From Streptomyces sp. ISL-94 (lineage in GTDB: Bacteria > Actinomycetota > Actinomycetes > Streptomycetales > Streptomycetaceae): DNA of 59,147 nucleotides. Position numbers and translations under genes: made by a program. Each line of letters starts with the position of its first letter. Positions within the stretch are counted from its first letter, which is position 1. This document shows, piece by piece, positions 33,273-41,786 of the stretch. Location of the stretch: NCBI RefSeq assembly GCF_018614075.1, contig NZ_JAGGOZ010000060.1, positions 1-59,147 on the forward strand, written 5' to 3'. Below the pieces are notes generated by a model that was not told the DNA's origin, did not search any database, and saw only the letters and a list, made by a program, of their open reading frames with translations.

Positions 33273-34721
33273 TCAAGGCACCGGCAGGGGGCGCTTCTCC
33301 AGGGCCGCGGCCATCACCTCCGGGAACAGGTCGGGGGTGCAGGCGAAGGCCGGGGCCCCAAGTGCCGCAAGGGCGGCGGCGTGCTCGCGGTCGTAGGCCG
33401 GGGCGCCCTCGTCGGACAGCGCCAGCAGGGTGACGAACTCGACCCCCGCGCCCTTCATGGCGGCGACCCGCTTGAGCATCTCGTTGCGTATGCCGCCCTC
33501 GTAGAGGTCACTGATCAGGACGACGACGGTGTCGGCGGGGCGGGTGATCTTCGACTGGCAGTAGGCGAGGGCCCGGTTGATGTCGGTACCGCCGCCCAGC
33601 TGGGTGCCGAAGAGGACGTCGACCGGGTCGTCGAGCTGGTCGGTGAGGTCGACGACTGCGGTGTCGAAGACGACGAGGCGGGTGGCGATCGAGCGCATGG
33701 AGGCCAGTACCGCCCCGAAGACGGAGGCATAGACGACGGATGCGGCCATCGACCCCGACTGGTCGATGCAGAGGATCACCTCCTTCTTCACCGACTGGGC
33801 CGCACGGCCGTAGCCGATCAGCCGTTCGGGGACCACGGTGCGGTACTCGGGCAGGTAGTTCTTGAGGTTGGCCCGGATCGTGCGGTTCCAGTCGATGTCG
33901 TGGTGGCGGGGGCGGCTGATCCGGGCGGACCGGTCGAGGGCGCCGGTGAGGGTCGCCCGGGTCCGCGTGGCGACCCTCTTCTCCAGCTGCTCGACCACCT
34001 TGCGGACCACGGCCCGGGCCGTCTCCTTCGTCGTGTCGGGCATCGCCTTGTTGAGGGAGAGGAGGGTGCCGACCAGGTGGACGTCGGGCTCGACGGCCTC
34101 CAGCATCTCCGGCTCCAGCAGCAGGGCGGACAGGCCGAGCCGCTCGATCGCGTCGCGCTGCATGACCTGGACCACCGAGCTGGGGAAGTACGTACGGATG
34201 TCCCCGAGCCAGCGGGCCACGTGCGGCGCGGACCCCCCGAGTCCGGCCGACCGCGCCCCCGACGCCTTGCGGGAGCCGCTCTGGCTCCGCTCGCCCGCTC
34301 CTCCGTACAGCGCGGCGAGGGCCCCGTCCATGGCCGCGTCCCGCCCGCTCAGCGCGCACCCGGTCCCGTCGGCCTCTCCCCCGCCGAGCACCAGCCGCCA
34401 TCGCCGCAACCGCTCGCCTCCGGCGGGACGGGCGGCGCCGGCAACACCCCGACCACTGCCGTCCAGCTCCGCGCCGCCACCGGCCCGCCCACCCCCGGCA
34501 GGATGGGCGGTGTCCGCAGCGCCCCGACCACTGCCGTCCAGCTCCGCGCCGCCACCGGCCCGCCCACCCACCGCGGGACGGGCGGCGCCGGCAGCACCCC
34601 GGCCACTGCCGTCCAGCCCCGGGCCGTTACCGGCCGGTGGCCCGGCCGGGCCGTGCACGGGCGCTGCTCCGGGGCCTGTGCCGGCCTCGCGGGGTACCGC
34701 CGGGTTCTCCGTACTGGTCAT
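33273..34721 (-). CDS. VWA domain protein (CoxE-like), partner of MoxR ATPase
   Basis: A 482-residue protein. The first ~100 residues contain three 25-residue repeats starting LDGSGRG. The middle is helical (VARWLGDIRTYFPSSVVQVMQ), and the C-terminal von Willebrand A domain has an intact MIDAS motif, DQSGSM, a TDIN motif and ISDLYEGG. Such proteins commonly work with MoxR ATPases to insert metals or remodel proteins. ATG 34721 follows GGGGGACAG. It is the last leftward gene of the cluster, 281 bp after DUF5682. Confidence 0.88.
   Translation of the reverse strand: MTSTENPAVPREAGTGPGAAPVHGPAGPPAGNGPGLDGSGRGAAGAARPAVGGRAGGGAELDGSGRGAADTAHPAGGGRAGGGAELDGSGRGVAGAARPAGGERLRRWRLVLGGGEADGTGCALSGRDAAMDGALAALYGGAGERSQSGSRKASGARSAGLGGSAPHVARWLGDIRTYFPSSVVQVMQRDAIERLGLSALLLEPEMLEAVEPDVHLVGTLLSLNKAMPDTTKETARAVVRKVVEQLEKRVATRTRATLTGALDRSARISRPRHHDIDWNRTIRANLKNYLPEYRTVVPERLIGYGRAAQSVKKEVILCIDQSGSMAASVVYASVFGAVLASMRSIATRLVVFDTAVVDLTDQLDDPVDVLFGTQLGGGTDINRALAYCQSKITRPADTVVVLISDLYEGGIRNEMLKRVAAMKGAGVEFVTLLALSDEGAPAYDREHAAALAALGAPAFACTPDLFPEVMAAALEKRPLPVP
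34411..34630 (-). repeat. 75-bp tandem repeat in the VWA gene
   Basis: Three units with equivalent GTCCAG points at 34461, 34536 and 34611, exactly 75 bp apart. Because 75 is a multiple of 3, the repeats give 25-residue protein repeats in frame. They are nearly identical, so probably of recent origin. Confidence 0.88.
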
Positions 34722-34789
34722 CTGTCCGTCCCCCTGCACTCGTCGTGTCCGTCGGCCTGAGCCGTCGGCCTCTTCCGTCCCATGTCCAG

Positions 34790-34990
34790 CCCGACATCCA
34801 GCCCCGCCGGCCAATCAGGCCCGCCGGCGCCATTCGCCCCGCCGGGCGATCCAGCTCCACCGGCGCTTCAGCCCCGCCGGCCGATCCGGCTCCACAGGCG
34901 CCGTTCCACCCGCCGGCCAATCCAGCCCCGCCGGCGTTTGAGGCGCGGGGGCCCGGGGGCAGGGCCCCGGCAACGGCGCCGCACCCTGCG
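34790..34990. repeat. GC-rich hairpin repeat (locus D of five) between VWA and DUF5682 genes
   Basis: One full core, GCCGGCGTTTGAGG, starts near 34930 and is followed by a GGGC/GCCC hairpin. Upstream, several degenerate partial cores (CCCCGCCGGCC and the like at 34802-34920) suggest decay of an older array. It lies 3' of the DUF5682 gene and upstream of the VWA gene; no gene is present. Confidence 0.7.
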
Positions 34991-35002
34991 AGGGGCGCCC
35001 CC

Positions 35003-37294
35003 TCAGGCAGCCGCGACCCCGCCGGGAGGCGACCCGGCGAGCAGCATCCGGACCAGGGCCACCACCGCGTCCGCGCGGGCCGGGTCCAGGTCGGGGGCGA
35101 AGCCCGTGGGGGCCGAGCCCGGCGCGGGCGCCGTGGCCGGGCCGCCGGGGCCGCGGCGGACCAGCTCGCCCAGGGTCCGCTTCACGCCCGGCTCGTACGC
35201 CCCGAACGTCCGCCGCAGCAACGGCAGTACGTCGGTGAAGGCCCGCTCCGGCACCCCCGCCAGCCAGCTGTCGATCAGCCCCAGCAGCCGGTCGTCGTGG
35301 ACCAGCAGGGTCCCGCCGCCCGAAGCGCCGCCCGCGAAGCCCTCGATCCAGCCCGCCGCGTCGGCCGGGGAGGCCGCCGGGGACAAGGCGAGTCCCATCA
35401 GCCGCGCCGTCTCCTCGGCCGGGAGCCGCCCCTCGTCGAGCAGCAGCCGGGCCGCGCGGCCGCGGATCAGCCCCGGCACGGTGTCCCGGCCGGCCAGCGT
35501 CCTCAGCACCGCGGACCACCTCTCCCGCAGCCCCTCGTCGGCGTCGGCCAGCAGTCCGACCGCCCCGTGCACCCCGTCCACATGGCCCCGCAGCTCCGCC
35601 GCCGCGTCGGCGTCCAGCCCGGCCGCGCAGGCCGGCGGCAGCGCCACGCATATCCGCTCGGCGAGCCCGGCCGCCACCGTGCCGAGCGCCGCCGCGTCGG
35701 TCCCCCGGACGTCCCCGTACCGCAGCGAACGGGCCAGTGCCGGCAGGGCCTTGGCGAGCCGCGCCACATCGGTGTCCAGCGCGGCCCGGTCCGCGAGCGC
35801 CCGCAGTACGGCGGGCAGCGCCTCGGACAGCCCGGCCAGCAGGCACCGCTCGGCCAGCGCCGTCACCTCGCCCAGCTCCCCGGCGCCCGCGGCGTCCGCC
35901 TCGGCCTTGGCGGTGGCGGCCGCCAGGACGGTGGTGCCCCAGATCCCGGCCTCGGCCACCCGTACCGACAGCTCCGGCTCCCAGCGCAGCCGCCAGGTCT
36001 CCCGGAAGGTGCCGGTACTGCTGCGGGAGGCGGTGGGCGTGCCCCAGCCGATGCCGAGCAGCCGCAGCCGGTGCAGCAGCAGGGACTTGGCGGCGTCCGT
36101 CTCCTTGCGCAGGTCGAGTTCCAGCTCGCGTTCCTGCGCCTCGGGCTTGAGCCGCAGCGAGCGCTGCTGCCGGGTCAGGTCGCGCTGGAGCGGTACGACG
36201 GGGGCCGTGTCCGGGACCTCGCCGAGCACGTCGCCGACGACCAGTCGGTCCTCTATCAGCGCGAGCGGTATGTCGGAGCCGTCGCACATCACCGCCCGGA
36301 CCGCCTCCAGGGTCTCCGTCAGCCCGGGCAGCGGCCGCCCGCGCATCGCGGCCAGGGTCTCGGCCAGCCGGACCGCCTCGATGACGTGCGCCGGGGAGAC
36401 CTGCCGGTCCTCTTCCCGCAGCAGCCCCGCGACCTTGGTCAGCCACCGCTCCACGGGCCGGTCCCGGGCCGAGAAGAGGTGGGCGTACCAGCCGGGCGAG
36501 GCGATGCCCGCGCCGTACCCGCCGGCCCGCGCGAGCCTGCGGTGGGTCCAGGGCACCCAGGTGGTCTCCACCTTGACCTTGGGCAGGCCGGTGAGCAGTG
36601 CCTTGTCGGCGGCCGCGGTGGTCTTCGCGCGCAGGGCGGGGACGTGCCAGGCGCCGCACACCACGGCGTACGCGTCGCCGAACTCCCGGCGGGCGGCCCG
36701 CATCCGCTGCCGCATGTGCGCCTCGCGGACCAGGTCGCGGGCGTGGCCGCCGTCGCCGTAGGCCTCGCGGAGGGCGCCCATGGCCTCGCCGAGCGCCGCG
36801 AACGCGCCGAGCGGGTCCTGGCGCCGGCCGTCGGCGCCCCGGTGTTCGACCACGTCCTCCCACCAGCGCTCGGGGTCGTCGTACCCGGCGGTCTCGGCCA
36901 GCACCGCGAGGGGGTCGAGGCGGACCGTATCCGGCTCGCCCCCGTCCTGCCGGTCCCCTTCGGCCGCCAAGGTGTGCGCCGCCGGGAGGTCGATGAACCG
37001 GACGGGAACGTCCCGCGCCTGGGCCCAACGGATGGCGACCCATTCGGGGGAGAAGCCGGCCAGCGGCCAGAACGCGGCCCGCCCCGGATCGTCCGCCGCG
37101 TGCGCGAGGAGTGCGACGGGCGGCCGCATCCCCGGTTCGGCAGCGAGCGGCAGCAGCGCGTCCCCTTCCGGCGGGCCCTCGATCAGCACCGCCTTCGGCT
37201 GGGCCGCGTCCAGGGCCGACCGGACGGCCCGGGCCGAGCCGGGCCCGTGGTGCCGTACGCCCAGCAGCAGCGGCCCCTGCGCGGCCCTGCTCAT
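35003..37294 (-). CDS. DUF5682 family protein
   Basis: A 763-residue protein of unknown function. Three N-terminal landmarks recall the TIKI/TraB/EreA (putative metalloprotease) superfamily: RH15HG near the start, IE39GP a little later, and CGAWH217VP, resembling the GxxH motif of TraB. The rest is a long, Ala/Leu-rich helical region with a middle part around the KETDAAKSLLLHRL stretch. The ATG overlaps the MoxR stop by 4 bp (ATGA), so both are made together. Assignment to DUF5682 is from recognition; the TraB-like comparison is inference. Confidence 0.8.
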   Translation of the reverse strand: MSRAAQGPLLLGVRHHGPGSARAVRSALDAAQPKAVLIEGPPEGDALLPLAAEPGMRPPVALLAHAADDPGRAAFWPLAGFSPEWVAIRWAQARDVPVRFIDLPAAHTLAAEGDRQDGGEPDTVRLDPLAVLAETAGYDDPERWWEDVVEHRGADGRRQDPLGAFAALGEAMGALREAYGDGGHARDLVREAHMRQRMRAARREFGDAYAVVCGAWHVPALRAKTTAAADKALLTGLPKVKVETTWVPWTHRRLARAGGYGAGIASPGWYAHLFSARDRPVERWLTKVAGLLREEDRQVSPAHVIEAVRLAETLAAMRGRPLPGLTETLEAVRAVMCDGSDIPLALIEDRLVVGDVLGEVPDTAPVVPLQRDLTRQQRSLRLKPEAQERELELDLRKETDAAKSLLLHRLRLLGIGWGTPTASRSSTGTFRETWRLRWEPELSVRVAEAGIWGTTVLAAATAKAEADAAGAGELGEVTALAERCLLAGLSEALPAVLRALADRAALDTDVARLAKALPALARSLRYGDVRGTDAAALGTVAAGLAERICVALPPACAAGLDADAAAELRGHVDGVHGAVGLLADADEGLRERWSAVLRTLAGRDTVPGLIRGRAARLLLDEGRLPAEETARLMGLALSPAASPADAAGWIEGFAGGASGGGTLLVHDDRLLGLIDSWLAGVPERAFTDVLPLLRRTFGAYEPGVKRTLGELVRRGPGGPATAPAPGSAPTGFAPDLDPARADAVVALVRMLLAGSPPGGVAAA

Positions 37295-38397
37295 ACGGTC
37301 ACCTCCCGGCAGGCGCGGTAGAAGTCCTTCCAGCCGTCCCGCTCGCGGACCACGGCCTCCAGGTACTCCTGCCAGACCACCTTGTCAGCGGCCGGGTCGC
37401 GGACGACGGCGCCGAGGATTCCGGCGGCCACGTCGGAGGGGCGCAGCACGCCGTCCCCGAAGTGGGCGGCCAGGGCCAGGCCTCCGGTGACGACGGAGAT
37501 GGCCTCGGCGGTGGAGAGGGTGCCGCTGGGCGATTTCACCTTCGTACGGCCGTCGTCGGTGACTCCGTCGCGCAGCTCGCGGAAGACGGTGACGACGCGG
37601 CGGATCTCCTCCAGGCCCTCGGGCGCGGCCGGCAGGTCGAGGGAGCGGCCCATCTGGTCGACGCGGCGGGCGACGATGTCGACCTCGGCGTCGGCGGTGG
37701 CGGGCAGCGGCAGGACGACGGTGTTGAAGCGGCGGCGCAGCGCGCTGGAGAGCTCGTTGACCCCGCGGTCGCGGTCGTTGGCGGTGGCGATGAGGTTGAA
37801 GCCGCGCACGGCCTGCACCTCTTCGCCGAGCTCCGGTATCGGGAGCGTCTTCTCGGACAGGACGGTGATGAGGGTGTCCTGGACGTCGGCGGGGATGCGG
37901 GTGAGCTCCTCGACGCGGGCGGTCATGCCGTCGGCCATGGCCCGCATGACGGGGCTGGGGACGAGGGCTTCGCGACTGGGTCCGTGGGCGAGGAGGCGGG
38001 CGTAGTTCCAGCCGTAGCGGATGGCTTCCTCGGGGGTGCCGGCGGTGCCCTGGACGAGGAGGGTGGAGTCTCCGCTGACGGCGGCGGCCAGGTGTTCCGA
38101 CACCCAGGTCTTGGCGGTGCCGGGGACGCCGAGCAGGAGCAGGGCGCGGTCGGTGGCCAGGGTGGTGACGGCGACTTCGACGATGCGGCGCGGTCCCACG
38201 TACTTGGGTGTGATGACCGTGCCGTCGGGCAGTTCGCCGCCGAGCAGGTAGGTGGCGACGGCCCACGGGGAGAGCTTCCAGCGGGCCGGGCGGGGCCGGT
38301 CGTCGGCGGCGTCCAGGGCTTTCAGTTCGTGCGCGAAGGCGTCCTCGGCGTGCGGTCGCAGCGCCTGGGCGCCCGTGGTGTTCTCGGGCATGGTCAT
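37291..38397 (-). CDS. MoxR-family AAA+ ATPase
   Basis: A 368-residue ATPase of the MoxR group. Walker A is GVPGTAKTW. The usual Walker B DE is replaced by EE in the sequence ARVEELTRIPADVQD, as far as I can tell. Sensor 1 is in NLIATANDRDRGVN and the arginine finger in SALRRRFN. ATG 38397 is used because GGAGGGGG precedes it; ATG 38391 is two codons later. MoxR ATPases typically act with VWA proteins, and one is encoded in this cluster. It overlaps DUF5682. Confidence 0.9.
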   Translation of the reverse strand: MTMPENTTGAQALRPHAEDAFAHELKALDAADDRPRPARWKLSPWAVATYLLGGELPDGTVITPKYVGPRRIVEVAVTTLATDRALLLLGVPGTAKTWVSEHLAAAVSGDSTLLVQGTAGTPEEAIRYGWNYARLLAHGPSREALVPSPVMRAMADGMTARVEELTRIPADVQDTLITVLSEKTLPIPELGEEVQAVRGFNLIATANDRDRGVNELSSALRRRFNTVVLPLPATADAEVDIVARRVDQMGRSLDLPAAPEGLEEIRRVVTVFRELRDGVTDDGRTKVKSPSGTLSTAEAISVVTGGLALAAHFGDGVLRPSDVAAGILGAVVRDPAADKVVWQEYLEAVVRERDGWKDFYRACREVTV

Positions 38398-38455
38398 GGT
38401 CCCCCTCCAATGCTCGGCAGCCGCTCCCGACTGCTGGAATCCACGGTGCACCACA

Positions 38456-38512
38456 CCACTGACAACGGGCCGTGCTCACTGCGTTGTTGCAGGTCAGAGC
38501 GATTGTCAGTGG
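38456..38512. promoter_or_regulatory. Perfect inverted repeat in the divergent MoxR / SWIM intergenic region
   Basis: CCACTGACAA (38456-38465) and TTGTCAGTGG (38503-38512) are perfect 10-bp arms, 37 bp apart. A smaller repeat, ACAACG (38462-38467) and CGTTGT (38482-38487), is nested. TTGTCA in each arm also resembles a -35 element for the promoter on its own side, so the cluster could be co-regulated from here. Confidence 0.55.
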
Positions 38513-38532
38513 GGGTCCGTACGGTGGTTCAC

Positions 38533-39876
38533 ATGACTGAGCAGGGGGTCCGCTGGACAGCGGAACAGGTACTGGCTCTGGCTCCTGACGATGCCTCACG
38601 CAAGGCGGGAGGCAGACTTGGCGGGGCGGGGCCGTGGTCGCAGATCGGAGGTTCCGCTTCCGGTTTGGTGTGGGGGTTGTGCAAGGGCAGCGGCAGTACG
38701 CCGTACCGAACGGTCGTGGACCTGGCCGGGCCGGCGTACAAGTGCTCCTGCCCAAGCCGGAAGTTCCCGTGCAAGCACGCGCTGGGGCTGCTGCTGCTCT
38801 GGTCCGCGGAGGGGGTGGGCGAGCCGGGCGAGGCACCGGAGTGGGCCGCGCAGTGGCTGGCGGACCGGGCGGCGAAGGCCGCCGGGCCGGCCGCGGGGGC
38901 GGGCAGACCGGTTGACGAGGAGGGGGCGCGGCGCCGCGCCGAGCGGCGGGCGGCCCGGATCGGCGCGGGCGTCACCGAGCTGGAGCAGCGGCTGGCCGAT
39001 CTGCTGCGCGGCGGCCTCGCGGGCCAGGAGCAGTCCGGGTACGCGGCGTGGGAGGAGACCGCGGCCCGGATGGTCGACGCCCAGGCGCCCGGACTGGCGG
39101 GGCGGGTGCGGGAGTTGGGGACGATACCCAGTTGCGGCCCCGGCTGGCCCGCCCGGATGCTGGAGGAGGCGGCGCTGCTGCACCTGCTGGACCGGGCCTG
39201 GCTGGGGGTGGCCGCGTTGCCGGATCAGCTGGCGGCGACGGTGCGCAGCCGGGTGGGACTGCCGGCCTCCGGGGAGGGGGAGGCCGTACGGGACCGATGG
39301 CTGGTGCTGGCCCAGAACGACTCGGTGTCGCCGGACGGGCGGCTCACCACCCGCCGGATATGGCTGCGCGGGCTGCAGGGCGGCCGGCCGGCGCTGGTGC
39401 TGGACTTCGGACCGCCCGGGCGGCCGCCGGGGCTGGCGCTGCCGGTGGGGCTGGTGCTGGAGGCGGAAGTCCGCTTCCGGCCCGGGTCGGCGGGGCTGCG
39501 GGCGGCTCTCGGAGAGAGGTTCGCCGCGGCCGCGCCGTGCGCGGAGGTTCCGGCCGCGGTGAGTACCGGGGCTGCTCTGGAGGCCTACGGGGCGGCGCTG
39601 CGGGAGGACCCGTGGCTGGAGTCCTGGCCTGTGGTGCTGGGCCCGGTGATCCCGATACCGGGAGAGCTCGGCTGGCAGCTGGCGGACGCGGAGGGAACCG
39701 CTGCCCTGCCGGTGCCCGTCACCGGGTCCGGGAGCCGCTCCCGGCCGGGCCTGTGGCAGCTGGCCGCGTTGTCGGGCGGGGGCCCGGTGACGGTGTTCGG
39801 GGAGTGCGGCCACCGCGGCTTCACCCCCCTGACGGCCTGGCAGCCGGACTCTCCGGAGCCGGTGGCGCTGGCCTGA
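38533..39876 (+). CDS. SWIM zinc-finger protein
   Basis: A 447-residue protein. The N-terminal SWIM zinc finger is complete: C71-x-C73 ... C80-x-H82 in YKCSCPSRKFPCKHALG. The rest, over 350 residues, is helical and beta-mixed with no family I can name. SWIM domains bind DNA or proteins and are often found with MoxR/VWA genes. ATG 38533 is used; the frame is open far upstream but there it overlaps the divergent gene. It is divergent from MoxR and is followed by DUF5691 after 272 bp. Confidence 0.88.
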   Translation: MTEQGVRWTAEQVLALAPDDASRKAGGRLGGAGPWSQIGGSASGLVWGLCKGSGSTPYRTVVDLAGPAYKCSCPSRKFPCKHALGLLLLWSAEGVGEPGEAPEWAAQWLADRAAKAAGPAAGAGRPVDEEGARRRAERRAARIGAGVTELEQRLADLLRGGLAGQEQSGYAAWEETAARMVDAQAPGLAGRVRELGTIPSCGPGWPARMLEEAALLHLLDRAWLGVAALPDQLAATVRSRVGLPASGEGEAVRDRWLVLAQNDSVSPDGRLTTRRIWLRGLQGGRPALVLDFGPPGRPPGLALPVGLVLEAEVRFRPGSAGLRAALGERFAAAAPCAEVPAAVSTGAALEAYGAALREDPWLESWPVVLGPVIPIPGELGWQLADAEGTAALPVPVTGSGSRSRPGLWQLAALSGGGPVTVFGECGHRGFTPLTAWQPDSPEPVALA

Positions 39877-39951
39877 CGGGGCGAGCCACCACGGGGATCG
39901 CTGAAGGAAAGCAGCTCTGAAGGAAAACGCTGGGGGCCTGGGGGCCCGTAT

Positions 39952-39969
39952 GCCGTCCGAGAGGACGGC
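39952..39969 (+). other. Hairpin in leader between SWIM and DUF5691 genes
   Basis: GCCGTCC (39952-39958) and GGACGGC (39963-39969) form a perfect 7-bp stem with loop GAGA, a GNRA tetraloop. The surrounding 272-bp region has no gene; it also has TGAAGGAAA twice near 39901-39925 and CAGTTGAGCG twice near 40055. Confidence 0.55.
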
Positions 39970-40088
39970 GGGGAGGGAAACACGCGGCGCGGGGGCGCCG
40001 TACGGGGAACGGGGAGCAACGAGAAGCCGGGGGGCTTTTGTGAACGACAACCACGCCAGTTGAGCGCAGTTGAGCGGCACATCGACAG

Positions 40089-40119
40089 CTCCGGTCCCGC
40101 GGAGGGGGCGGGACCGGAG
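40089..40119 (+). other. Strong hairpin just upstream of DUF5691
   Basis: CTCCGGTCCCGC (40089-40100) and GCGGGACCGGAG (40108-40119) form a 12-bp perfect stem with a 7-base loop, ending 29 bases before ATG 40149. It could end the SWIM transcript or be a 5' control element of DUF5691. Confidence 0.6.
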
Positions 40120-40148
40120 CGCGGTACCAGGGAGGGGAGAGGAGCCTG

Positions 40149-41717
40149 ATGGGCATGGGTGACGAGGAGTACGGGGACTGGGAGGCGCTGGTCGGTGCCG
40201 CGCTGCTGGGCACCGAGCGGCGGCAGGGCAGTCCGGAGGCCCTGCTGGACGCGGCGGCCGTGCAGACCGTGCGGCGGCGGGCCGGGCTGCGGCCGGCCGA
40301 GGCGGGGCCGCGTCCGGAGCCCGCGCCGGTGGATCCGCGCCCGGCGCCACCGGTGGCGGCCCGGCGGCGGCTCGCACAGCTGCTGGCCGGCCGGGCCGGT
40401 GCGGGCAGCGGCGGCGGGCGGCGCGGGGCCGCCCCGGATCTGACGGAGCTGCTGCCCCAATGGCTGGCCGCGGCCGGGCGGCACGGCTACCGCTCGCCGG
40501 CCGCGCTCGTCCCGGCGCTGCTGGACGCGGCCCGGGCCCGTACGGATCTGCGGCCGCAGGCGCTGGCCCTGGCCGGGGCGCGGGGCATGTGGCTCGCGCG
40601 GCTGAATCCGGACTGGCGCTTCGCCCTGCGCGGCGGGGTGGGCGGGGCCGGGCAGCTGCCGGACGTGACGGACCGGGCCGGGGTGGAACGGCTGTGGCAG
40701 GAGGGGCTGTTCGCGGAGCGGGTGGCGCTGCTGGGTGCGGTACGGGCCCACGAGGCGGCGGCCGCGCCGAGGCTGCTGGCGACGACCTGGGCCACCGAGC
40801 GGGCCGAGGACCGGCTGATGTTCCTCGATTCGCTGCGGGTGGGGCTGTCGGAGGGCGACGAGCCGTTCCTGGAGGCGGCGCTGGGCGACCGCAGCCGCAA
40901 TGTCCGCGCGACGGCCGCCGAGTTGCTGTCCGCGCTGCCGGGTTCGGCGCTGGCGGGGCGGATGGCGGAGCGGGCCGTGGCCTGTGTGGGTCCCGAGGGG
41001 GTGATCCCGCCGGCCGAGTGCGACGCGGGGATGCTGCGGGACGGGGTGGTCAAGCGCCCGCCCGCCGGGCGCGGGGAACGGGCTTGGTGGCTCGGACAGT
41101 TGGTGGAGGCCGCGCCGCTGTCCTGCTGGCGGGAGCGGTTCGGGGGGATGGGGCCGGCGGAGCTGGTGGCGCTGCCGGTCGCCGAAGGGGAGGTCTGGCG
41201 GGAGGAGCTGCACGCGGCGTGGTGCCGGGCGGCGGTGCGGCAGCGGGATGCGGAGTGGTCGCGGGCCCTGCTCGGCCCGGCCTCCGCCCCGCCCGCGGCG
41301 GGCCCGGGGACGGCCTCGCTCGCGGAGCGGGCGAAGCTGCTGGAGACCTTGCCGGATGCGGAACGGGCGGACTGGGTCGCGGAGTTCATACGGGCCCACG
41401 GGCTGTCGGAGGCGTTCCAGCTGCTCGGGGTGTGCGTGGTGCCGTGGGCGGGGGCTCTGGGCAGGGCGGTCGTGGACGCGCTGGAGGCGGCGCGGGAGGC
41501 GGGCAGCTACCCGTGGAGCTTCAGCGGGGTGATGGGGCTGGCGGAGCGCTGCCTGGATCCTGCGGAGGCGGGGCGGCTGGAGGCCCTGACCGCCGGGGCG
41601 GAGGACCCGCCGGATGCGTCGCCGGGCGCCGCCGCGTACTGGGCGGAGGCGTTCCAGCGGCTGGTGGCCACCCTTCGCTTGCGGGAGGCGATGCTGTCGG
41701 AACTCTCCCCGCCATAA
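40149..41717 (+). CDS. DUF5691 family protein
   Basis: A 522-residue, Ala/Leu-rich helical protein. The start DWEALVGAALLGTER and the repeated paired-helix pattern (SRNVRATAAELLSALPGSALAGRM) suggest an alpha-solenoid of the HEAT kind. DUF5691 genes occur beside SWIM, MoxR, DUF5682 and VWA genes in actinobacteria, as they do here. GGAGAGGAGCC precedes ATG 40149. The start could also be ATG 40155, two codons later. No enzymatic motif is visible. Confidence 0.85.
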   Translation: MGMGDEEYGDWEALVGAALLGTERRQGSPEALLDAAAVQTVRRRAGLRPAEAGPRPEPAPVDPRPAPPVAARRRLAQLLAGRAGAGSGGGRRGAAPDLTELLPQWLAAAGRHGYRSPAALVPALLDAARARTDLRPQALALAGARGMWLARLNPDWRFALRGGVGGAGQLPDVTDRAGVERLWQEGLFAERVALLGAVRAHEAAAAPRLLATTWATERAEDRLMFLDSLRVGLSEGDEPFLEAALGDRSRNVRATAAELLSALPGSALAGRMAERAVACVGPEGVIPPAECDAGMLRDGVVKRPPAGRGERAWWLGQLVEAAPLSCWRERFGGMGPAELVALPVAEGEVWREELHAAWCRAAVRQRDAEWSRALLGPASAPPAAGPGTASLAERAKLLETLPDAERADWVAEFIRAHGLSEAFQLLGVCVVPWAGALGRAVVDALEAAREAGSYPWSFSGVMGLAERCLDPAEAGRLEALTAGAEDPPDASPGAAAYWAEAFQRLVATLRLREAMLSELSPP

Positions 41718-41786
41718 CCCCTGCGGGGTGCCCGGCGGGTGGGGGGCTCCTCCCTGGCCCACAGCCGTGCCCCTCACCCCCTCAAG

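Noticed and set aside
37111..38532. N-terminal extension of the SWIM protein
   Set aside because: This section is antisense to MoxR and lacks conservation; the start near 38533 fits the divergent promoter.
33273..41717. Magnesium or cobalt chelatase, suggested by MoxR plus VWA
   Set aside because: No CobN/ChlH large subunit or cobalamin biosynthesis gene is present, and the ATPase fits MoxR rather than ChlI.
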